From Streptomyces sp. NBC_00878 (GTDB lineage Bacteria > Actinomycetota > Actinomycetes > Streptomycetales > Streptomycetaceae): 64,000 nucleotides of DNA. The notes under the pieces were generated by a model. It was not told where the DNA came from, searched no databases, and worked only from the letters and a program-made list of their open reading frames with translations. The position numbers and the translations under genes were made by a program. Shown one piece after another: positions 59,146 through 64,000 of this stretch; the stretch's first letter is position 1, and each line of letters begins with the position of its first letter. The stretch is from contig NZ_JAPEOK010000001.1 in the NCBI RefSeq assembly GCF_026341515.1, forward strand, positions 8,680,001 to 8,744,000, written 5' to 3'.

Positions 59146-59928
59146 TCACCGGCCGCCGTTCGCGTACCGGCGGACGGCGAGCGGCATGAACACCGCGATG
59201 AGGACCGCGCACCAGGCCAGCGACCCGGCGACGGGATGGGTCACCGGCCAGGCGCCGTCCGTCGGCACCGGCGCGTTCCCGAACAGGTCGCGCAGGGCCG
59301 TGGTCACCGCGCTGATCGGGTTCCACTCGGCGATCGTGCGCAGCCAGTCAGGCAGATTGTCCGTCGGGATGTACGCGTTCGACAGCAGCGGCAGGATGAA
59401 CGTCGCGCCGCCCAGCTGGCCGGCCGCCTCCTCGCTCCGCGAGGCCAGGCCCAGCAGGATCCCTATCCACGTGGTCGCGAACCGGAAGAGCAGCAGCAGA
59501 CCCACCGCGCCGGCCGCTTCCAGCGCGGAACCCTCCATCCGCCAGCCCACCGCGAGCCCCACCAGCAGCACCGGCACCGTGCCCACGGCCGTAACCACCA
59601 GGTCCCCGACTGCCTGTCCGAGCGGTACGGCGGCCCGGCTGATCGGCAGCGTGCGGAAGCGGTCCATCACGCCCCGGTGCGAGTCCTGGGCGGCCTGGAA
59701 CATCCCGGTCATGATCCCGTTGGCCGCCGTCGCGACCAGCAGCCCCGGCACCAGGAAGGCCCGGTACTCGTCGCCGGGCATCGCGAGCGCGCTGCCGAAG
59801 ACGTAGCCGAAGAACAGCAGCATCGTGATCGGCATGGTCTGGGTGAGGATCAGCAGCCCCATGTTGTGCCGGATCCGCCGCAGCTGACGGCCCAGCATCG
59901 CGGTGCCGTCGTACGCCAACGCACTCAT
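59146..59928 (-). CDS. ABC-2 type exporter permease (DrrB-like)
   Basis: This 260-residue permease has about six helices of the ABC-2/DrrB type: LILTQTMPITMLLFFGYVFG, FLVPGLLVATAANGIMTGMF, MDRFRTLPISRAAVPLGQAV, LLLLFRFATTWIGILLGLAS, ILPLLSNAYIPTDNLPDWLR. It overlaps the ATPase gene stop (ATGA, 59925-59928) and forms an exporter with it, probably for a drug or lipid-like compound. TetR control through the operators at 60881-60941 suggests induction by the exported compound. Confidence 0.9.
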   Translation of the reverse strand: MSALAYDGTAMLGRQLRRIRHNMGLLILTQTMPITMLLFFGYVFGSALAMPGDEYRAFLVPGLLVATAANGIMTGMFQAAQDSHRGVMDRFRTLPISRAAVPLGQAVGDLVVTAVGTVPVLLVGLAVGWRMEGSALEAAGAVGLLLLFRFATTWIGILLGLASRSEEAAGQLGGATFILPLLSNAYIPTDNLPDWLRTIAEWNPISAVTTALRDLFGNAPVPTDGAWPVTHPVAGSLAWCAVLIAVFMPLAVRRYANGGR

Positions 59929-60905
59929 GTCACAAGCTCCTTGCTGTCGGTACGGTGACCGGTCTCGGCTTCGGTCGAGCCGTCGGTCAGGCGGAGGAAC
60001 ACGTCGTCGAGCGTCGGCGGACGCAGGTTCACGTCGAGCAACGGCACACCGGCGGCGTCGAGTTCGCGTACGAGGCGGGGGAGCGTGAGGGTCGGGTCGG
60101 TGGTGACCGCGCCGACCGCGTGCCGCTCCTGGTCGAAGTCGGGCCGTGAGCCCGTCAGTTGGTCCAGGACGGCCGCCGCGCCGGCCATGGCGTCCGCGTG
60201 GGCCACGACCGCTTCCGCGTACGAGCCGATGAGGGACTTGAGTTCGGCGGGCGTACCCGAATGCGCGACCCTGCCGCGGTCCACGAGGGCTATGTCGTCG
60301 GCGAGTTGGTCGGCCTCCTCCAGGTACTGCGTGGTGAGCAGGACCGTCGTGCCCTCCGCCTTCAGCGCGCGCACGGTCTCCCAGATCTGGTTGCGGCTGT
60401 GCGGGTCGAGCCCGGTGGTCGGCTCGTCGAGGAACAGCACCGCGGGCCGGGTGATCAGGCTCGCGGCCAGGTCGAGGCGGCGCCGCATACCGCCGGAGTA
60501 GGTGGACGCGGGGCGGTCCGCCGCGTCGGTGAGTTCGAAGCGGTCGAGGAGCTCGTCCGCGCGGGTCGCGGCCTTCGGGAGGCGGCGGAGCTTCGCGAAC
60601 AGCCGCAGGTTCTCCCGCCCTGTGAGGTCGCCGTCGACCGAGGCGTACTGCCCGGCCACGCCGATCGCGCGGCGCACGGCGTCCGGCTCCCGGACGAGGT
60701 CGTGTCCCGCGACACGCGCGGAGCCGGCGTCCGGCCGCAGCAGTGTGGTGAGCAGCCGCACCGCCGTGGTCTTGCCCGCGCCGTTCGGCCCGAGCAGACC
60801 GCAGACCGTGCCCTCCGCCACGGCCAGGTCCAGTCCGCGCAGCGCCCGGACGTCTTTGAAGCTCTTCTCCAGACCTTCACTAAGTACAGCGTACGTAGTC
60901 GTCAT
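59925..60905 (-). CDS. ABC exporter ATPase (DrrA-like)
   Basis: This 326-residue ATPase is of the daunorubicin-resistance type: Walker A GLLGPNGAGKTTAVRLL, ENLRLFAKLRRLPKAATRAD, signature TYSGGMRRRLDLAASL, Walker B VLFLDEPTTGLDP, and a C-terminal DrrA extension (LLDVNLRPPTLDDVFLRLTD). ATG at 60905 (MTTTYAVLSEGLEKSF); its first codons overlap operator 1. The divergent TetR gene starts only 41 bp away, so a single control region serves both. Confidence 0.92.
   Translation of the reverse strand: MTTTYAVLSEGLEKSFKDVRALRGLDLAVAEGTVCGLLGPNGAGKTTAVRLLTTLLRPDAGSARVAGHDLVREPDAVRRAIGVAGQYASVDGDLTGRENLRLFAKLRRLPKAATRADELLDRFELTDAADRPASTYSGGMRRRLDLAASLITRPAVLFLDEPTTGLDPHSRNQIWETVRALKAEGTTVLLTTQYLEEADQLADDIALVDRGRVAHSGTPAELKSLIGSYAEAVVAHADAMAGAAAVLDQLTGSRPDFDQERHAVGAVTTDPTLTLPRLVRELDAAGVPLLDVNLRPPTLDDVFLRLTDGSTEAETGHRTDSKELVT
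60881..60899. promoter_or_regulatory. TetR operator 1 (within the ATPase 5' end)
   Basis: TAAGTACAGCGTACGTAG is an imperfect copy, in inverted orientation, of the palindrome at 60923-60941. The shared core GTACAGCGTACGTA (60884-60897) is the exact reverse complement of 60924-60937. Confidence 0.6.
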
Positions 60906-60922
60906 GGTGCGACCCTATCTCA

Positions 60923-60941
60923 TTACGTACGCTGTACGTAA
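60923..60941. promoter_or_regulatory. TetR operator 2 (divergent gap)
   Basis: TTACGTACGCTGTACGTAA has perfect 8-bp arms around GCT. It fills most of the 41-bp space between the exporter and regulator start codons, so binding should block both. Confidence 0.75.
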
Positions 60942-60946
60942 CTACG

Positions 60947-61708
60947 ATGGGGCGACAGGATTCACCGATGGCAGGACTGGCGACATCGATGGCAGGACGT
61001 GCCGACGTACCCGAAGTGATCTGGTCCCGACCCGAGCGCACGGGGCGCGGGCCGCGGCCCGCGTTCAGCCGGGCCGACATCGCGGCCGCCGCGGTGCGGA
61101 TCGCGGACGCCCAGGGGCTGGACGCGGTCTCGATGCGACACGTCGCGGCCGAACTGGGCTGCGGCACGATGTCGCTCTACAACTACGTGCCGCGCAAGGA
61201 GGACCTGTACGAGCTGATGGTCGACGCCGTCAGCGGCGAGCACGAGCTGTGGGAGCCGACGGGAGACTGGCGGGCCAACATGCTGCGGGTGGCGCGGCAG
61301 ACGCGGGCGCTCATGCTCCGGCATCCGTGGCTGCCGGGGCTGATGTCGCCGGTGTACGGGTTCAGCCCGAATGCCCTGCGGTACCTGGAACACTGTCTGA
61401 CGTGCCTGGACTCCTTCGAAGGGACGTACGGCACGAAGTTCGAGCTGATCGCGATGCTCAACGGGGTGGTGACCACGTACGTGGGCAATGAGCTGGCCAC
61501 GGCTGAGCGGGTGCGGGCGTTGCCGTGGTCGGAGGAGCGGGAGAACGCGGTGCGGATCGCTTATCTGGGTGGGCAGGTTGCCACGGGGGCGTATCCGCGG
61601 ATGGCGGCGGCGTTCATGGAGGATGCGGGGCCGATTGATCTGGAGGCGGTGTTTCAGCGGGCGCTGGAGAGGGTGTTGGACGGGTTCGCGCCCCGGGGCG
61701 GGGAGTAA
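60947..61708 (+). CDS. TetR-family regulator of the ABC exporter
   Basis: This 253-residue protein has an HTH at about 40-85 (AFSRADIAAAAVRIADAQGL, AVSMRHVAAELGCGTMSLYN) and a TetR_C-type ligand domain (LRHPWLPGLMSPVYGFSPNA, FELIAMLNGVVTTYVGNELA). ATG at 60947 (or 60968) lies directly after operator 2 with no ribosome site, so the transcript is probably leaderless or starts within the operator. It likely represses itself and the exporter until a ligand binds. Confidence 0.88.
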   Translation: MGRQDSPMAGLATSMAGRADVPEVIWSRPERTGRGPRPAFSRADIAAAAVRIADAQGLDAVSMRHVAAELGCGTMSLYNYVPRKEDLYELMVDAVSGEHELWEPTGDWRANMLRVARQTRALMLRHPWLPGLMSPVYGFSPNALRYLEHCLTCLDSFEGTYGTKFELIAMLNGVVTTYVGNELATAERVRALPWSEERENAVRIAYLGGQVATGAYPRMAAAFMEDAGPIDLEAVFQRALERVLDGFAPRGGE

Positions 61709-61817
61709 CTAGGGGGTGCGGGCGGTTCGTTGGGTGCGGGTGACCAGTCGGCCTGCGGCAGATGATGCCCTAGGCCCTGTCGTCAAATTCCCGTCTGCCT
61801 CGCGACGCCATGCACGC

Positions 61818-61853
61818 TCCCCCACTGCCTTAACGGCGTGGGAGGTGCCCCCA
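61818..61853. repeat. 36-bp copy of the CCCCCA palindromic repeat
   Basis: It begins TCCCCCACTGCCTTAA and ends GTGCCCCCA. It is the reverse-complement relative of the insert at 7437-7471, sharing TCCCCCA, TGCCTTAA, GGC, TGGG and CCCCCA, with paired changes that preserve the stem. Confidence 0.7.
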
Positions 61854-61910
61854 CTCGCCGCACCGGGCACAGACCCACGTACGTCCAGTACGAGGGCCTG
61901 TGCCCGGCAC

Positions 61911-61940
61911 TCCCCCAGCCTCCGGCCGGGGGGACCCCCA
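61911..61940. repeat. 30-bp copy of the CCCCCA repeat (second subtype)
   Basis: It begins TCCCCCAGCC and ends GGGACCCCCA. The stretch CGGCCGGGGGGACCCCCAG recurs exactly inside dnaE2 at 27817-27835. Confidence 0.6.
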
Positions 61941-62006
61941 GAGCACGCACCTGACGCCGCGAGGCCGCCCTCCGGGCGACGACGCGAATTTGACGACAGG
62001 ACCTAG

Positions 62007-62062
62007 GCCGGGCTGAGGAAGGCTTCGTGGATGTCGTCGCGGATCTCCCGGCGGATGCGCGG
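62007..62062 (-). pseudogene. C-terminal fragment of an IS5-type transposase
   Basis: The minus strand reads RIRREIRDDIHEAFLSPA, then a stop formed by the MITE flank. It resembles the R-W-E-I-R-x-D-I-H-E-A-F-L tail common to actinobacterial IS5 transposases. Only about 18 codons remain. Confidence 0.5.
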
Positions 62063-62075
62063 TCGTCGGAACCAG

Positions 62076-62590
62076 CGCCTACTTCCTGCGCGCAGCCGCC
62101 CTCGCGGCCGAGTACGGCTGCGGGCTCGGATTCATCCACGCCCACCCCCAAGGCAGGGGATGGCAGCGCCTGAACACGATTGATCGCGCGGCCGAGTCGT
62201 CCCTCGCCACCGCAGACCCAGGTGATCACCGGCCGTCCGCCGGTCGGCTGACCTTCGCGGGCACCGATGCCGGCTTCGGTGCCCGCATCTGGCAGCAGCA
62301 GGCCCCCATTGCTACGCCCCCAGTGAAGCGGAGAGCGTCCGCATGGTCGGCGGCCGCCTGGCAGTCACCGTCAACAACCGCCTTCTCGCCGAACCTCCGG
62401 CCACGAACCGGCAGTTGTGCACCGTCTCCGCCTGGGGACAGGCAACCCGGGACAACCTGGCGCGCCCGCATCGCTGCTCCCGCCCGCGCCTGCGTGGATG
62501 TTCACGGATGCCGAGCCCGCGTCCCTGCGCGTCGGCCAAGATCATCACCAACGGGGCTGAGCTCCGGCGCCAGGTCTGCGCCCGCCGCTG
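62076..62590 (+). pseudogene. Frameshifted JAB/ThiF-family adenylyltransferase fragment
   Basis: Three frames together spell a JAB (Mov34) metalloprotease-like domain joined to the start of a ThiF/E1-like domain. They are YFLRAAALAAEYGCGLGFIH then AHPQGRGWQRLNTID (62081 on), LTFAGTDAGFGARIWQQQ (about 62248 on), and ESVRMVGGRLAVTVNNRLLA then QLCTVSAWGQATRDNLAR (about 62330 on). At least two frameshifts separate them, and the nucleotide-binding GxGxxG of ThiF is lost. Such proteins occur in Streptomyces mobile or defence loci. The remnant lies beside a MITE and IS fragments, consistent with decay of an acquired island. Confidence 0.65.
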
Positions 62591-62642
62591 ATCCCGCATC
62601 CGTTGGCCGGCATGACGCTGTGAGCCTTGGCCTAATGTGACC

Positions 62643-62688
62643 TTGAGGTGGACATGTAATGACATTACCTTGCCTTGACATCTGTCAA
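62643..62688 (+). promoter_or_regulatory. Promoter and operator of the snapalysin gene
   Basis: TTGAGG (62643-62648) and TACCTT (62666-62671) are 17 nt apart. The palindrome TTGACATCTGTCAA (62675-62688) then sits over the expected start point. A second palindrome, GTAATGACATTAC, overlaps the spacer and -10. Confidence 0.5.
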
Positions 62689-62707
62689 TGCAAGAGAGGC
62701 AACTTCT

Positions 62708-63256
62708 GTGGCGCGAGTACTGAAACCGTTGTCGGCCGTCGTCCTGGCGTGCAGCGCCCTGCTGAGTGTCGGTACGCCGGCCGGCGCGGCCGCCCCGGCA
62801 CCGGAGATCATCCCGATCGACCTGCTGCTTGCCAACTCCTACACCGATGCGGCCCGCGAGGCGATCGAGATCTGGAACAAGGCCGTCCCGACGATCAAGT
62901 TCGTCGAGCAGGACACTCCGGCGGCTCTGCGGGTCATGGAGTACAAGACGGCCCAGGGAGTCCAGTCCCACGTCTACATCGAGGGTGCGGGGCAGGGTTG
63001 GGTGTACCTCGAAGTCGGGGACGCCCAGTTGTACAAGCCTTCTCGTATCGTCGTCCACGAGCTGGGGCACATGCTGTCGCTCAACGATTCGGGCCCGGGC
63101 CCCTGCTCCAAGGTGATGACGGGCGCCTCGGCTGGAGCGGACTGCCCCAACGATCAGCCCGACACCGCGGAGGTCGCCGCCGTAGCCGACTTCTTCGCCA
63201 AGAACGACGTCGGTGACCGGATCCCGTGGTGGGGGTCGCGAAGCGCCGCACGGTAG
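62708..63256 (+). CDS. Secreted snapalysin-family zinc metalloprotease (M7)
   Basis: This 182-residue protease starts at GTG 62708 with GAGAGG upstream (VARVLKPLSAVVLACSALLS). Its signal peptide ends about residue 28 (AGA). The zinc site is HELGHMLSLND: His117, Glu118, His121 and Asp127, the HExxHxxxxxD pattern of snapalysins, the smallest metalloproteases. Cys133 and Cys146 probably pair. The usual divergent LysR regulator (snpR type) is absent; pseudogenes lie there instead. Expression may depend on the palindromic sites at 62655-62688. Confidence 0.88.
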   Translation: MARVLKPLSAVVLACSALLSVGTPAGAAAPAPEIIPIDLLLANSYTDAAREAIEIWNKAVPTIKFVEQDTPAALRVMEYKTAQGVQSHVYIEGAGQGWVYLEVGDAQLYKPSRIVVHELGHMLSLNDSGPGPCSKVMTGASAGADCPNDQPDTAEVAAVADFFAKNDVGDRIPWWGSRSAAR

Positions 63257-63784
63257 GGGTGTTCGCCGCCGGGCCGGCGGCCGTGGCCCGGCTCTCCCCG
63301 GTCGTGGCCGGCCCGGCCGCCGGATCGAGGCTCAGTCCGACGGGGCGGACCGCGGCACCTCGGCGGATTCCGAGGGCGCTGTCACGTTGTTGGTCGGGCA
63401 GGTGTCCGATGGTGCGTCGTGGCGTGGTGGAGCTCGATTCCGGGCGGTGCTCAGGCCATGGTGGAGAGGCCGGCGACTCCGGCGATCTGCTCCCGGATTG
63501 CGAAGCGGACGGTCATCTCGGCTCGATGGTCGGATGCGGGGATCAGATGGTGCTTCGAGCCTGTTCGGGCACGGTCGACCGGGCTCGGTCCGGTTTTGGG
63601 CCGCCCTTCAGGGCCCGGACATGGGAACCGTCGATCAACGCCCTGGACCCAGTCCAGCGCTCGGCGGCGTGCAGTTCGGCCGGCAGTGACTCGTGCAGAC
63701 GTTGCCAGACTCCCGAGTCGTTGTGAGGAGTTCCAAAAGTTGCGCCGTTCCCCGCGCCCCTGGAAGCGCCCGCCCCCGCGTCCC
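63257..63784. other. Gene-poor region with transposase scar
   Basis: No intact gene is visible. 63257-63440 shows no coding frame I can support. A 22-codon minus-strand ORF (63451-63516, MTVRFAIREQIAGVAGLSTM) continues from the transposase fragment frame and may be a fusion scar. 63545-63719 is the transposase fragment. Confidence 0.5.
63545..63719 (-). pseudogene. N-terminal/middle fragment of an IS5-family transposase
   Basis: The minus strand reads DSGVWQRLHESLPAELHAAE, RWTGSRALIDGSHVRALKGG then, after a one-base shift, PVDRARTGSKHHLI. This is the first DDE region (the Asp of the ALIDGSHV motif) of an IS5-type transposase. It then passes into unrelated sequence; upstream and downstream thirds are missing. 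With the C-terminal scrap at 62007 and the CTAG-flanked MITE, it shows that an IS5-type element has been active here. Confidence 0.65.
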
Positions 63785-64000
63785 TCAGATCAGTGCGACC
63801 TGGCCCTCCGGGCCCTCCTCGTGGTGGTCAAGGACCGATGCCGGTTGGCGGGACGGGGGCGGGACCGGGAGTACGCCCGCTGTGCGTAGGTCGTTTGTCG
63901 TGATGGGGGTCTGGATCGTCAACTCGGCCTGCTGTGGGCGTAGTTCGGCGAGCAGGGACAGGACCGTGATGACTTCCAGGAGGTCGGATGTCCAGGGCTG
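63785..64000 (-). CDS. 3' end of an unidentified minus-strand gene (cut by window edge)
   Basis: An open frame runs from the window end to a TGA at 63785-63787 (71 codons): PWTSDLLEVITVLSLLAELR, PQQAELTIQTPITTNDLRTA, GVLPVPPPSRQPASVLDHHE. The first helix-like half resembles tails of type ISP restriction/modification methylases, a weak impression only. The gene starts outside the window, so identity cannot be decided. Confidence 0.5.
   Translation of the reverse strand, partial: QPWTSDLLEVITVLSLLAELRPQQAELTIQTPITTNDLRTAGVLPVPPPSRQPASVLDHHEEGPEGQVALI

Larger units (their letters stand above)
61774..62002. mobile_element. 229-bp MITE with 17-bp terminal inverted repeats
   Basis: The left end GCCCTGTCGTCAAATTC (61774-61790) and right end GAATTTGACGACAGGAC (61986-62002) are inverted repeats with one mismatch, flanked by CTAG at 61770-61773 and 62003-62006. 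A 4-bp CTAG duplication fits IS5-family transposition. There is no transposase gene inside; instead there are nested inverted repeats (for example CCGGGCACAG near 61863 against CTGTGCCCGG near 61909) and two copies of the CCCCCA repeat. Confidence 0.8.

Overview
The window reads as a chromosomal segment of a Streptomyces. The base composition is very GC-rich, codon third positions are almost all G or C, and GTG and TTG starts are common. The gene content is typical of the genus: two streptogrisin-type proteases, a snapalysin, a SepF-like division protein, an LPMO carrying an LAETG sortase signal, a DUF4331 operon and an ECF sigma/anti-sigma pair. From memory, the order (SepF-like, DnaE2 with ImuB-like polymerase, secreted lipase, LPMO, secreted SGNH hydrolase, kinase, sigma factor) resembles the S. 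coelicolor SCO1749 to SCO1723 region read backwards. That comparison is recollection and was not checked.

Left part (1-12.2 kb). An acyl-CoA dehydrogenase, a SepF-like protein and a DUF5685 protein with a cysteine-studded tail precede a plus-strand operon (about 3.8-12.2 kb). The operon encodes a 44-codon coupled ORF, an FAD/NAD(P)-binding protein, an amino-acid-type ABC importer, two luciferase-like flavin monooxygenases and a DUF1684 protein. This content resembles organosulfur (S-substituted cysteine or similar) uptake and desulfurisation operons. A probable cysteine-type leader peptide lies beside it on the other strand. The importer ATPase is split by a 35-bp repeat inserted just after its signature motif; removing exactly those 35 bp restores one frame.

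12.4-25 kb holds secreted and housekeeping functions: two S1 proteases, a hydrolase, an SPFH protein, a TetR-family regulator facing a decayed FBP-domain gene, an SGNH hydrolase, a ComB-like phosphatase, an NmrA-like oxidoreductase, a VanX-like dipeptidase, a GNAT and an M19 dipeptidase. 25-30 kb is a LexA-box-preceded dnaE2/imuB-like mutagenesis operon. 30-39 kb has a secreted lipase, an LAETG-anchored LPMO, acetyltransferases, a methyltransferase, a GntR regulator, a patch of gene fragments, an AAA ATPase and a GH39-like membrane-anchored glycosidase.

39.5-48 kb is a minus-strand surface-polysaccharide operon: two GT2 enzymes, a polysaccharide deacetylase and a 1314-residue protein joining a flippase-like domain to a GT-C-like membrane domain, with a CelD-like GNAT and a small membrane protein upstream. 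48-57.4 kb contains a secreted SGNH esterase, a membrane Ser/Thr kinase and the sigK/rskA pair, divergent from a DUF4331-TPR-NicO operon. Matching SigK-type promoter sequences face both ways in that divergent gap. 57.8-61.7 kb has a CoA-transferase and a DrrAB-like ABC exporter controlled by a divergent TetR regulator with two palindromic operators.

The right end (61.7-64 kb) is a mobile-DNA scar: a 229-bp MITE with a CTAG target duplication, IS5-type transposase fragments, a frameshifted JAB/ThiF pseudogene, a snapalysin gene, and the 3' end of an unidentified minus-strand gene. No rRNA, tRNA or CRISPR array was seen.
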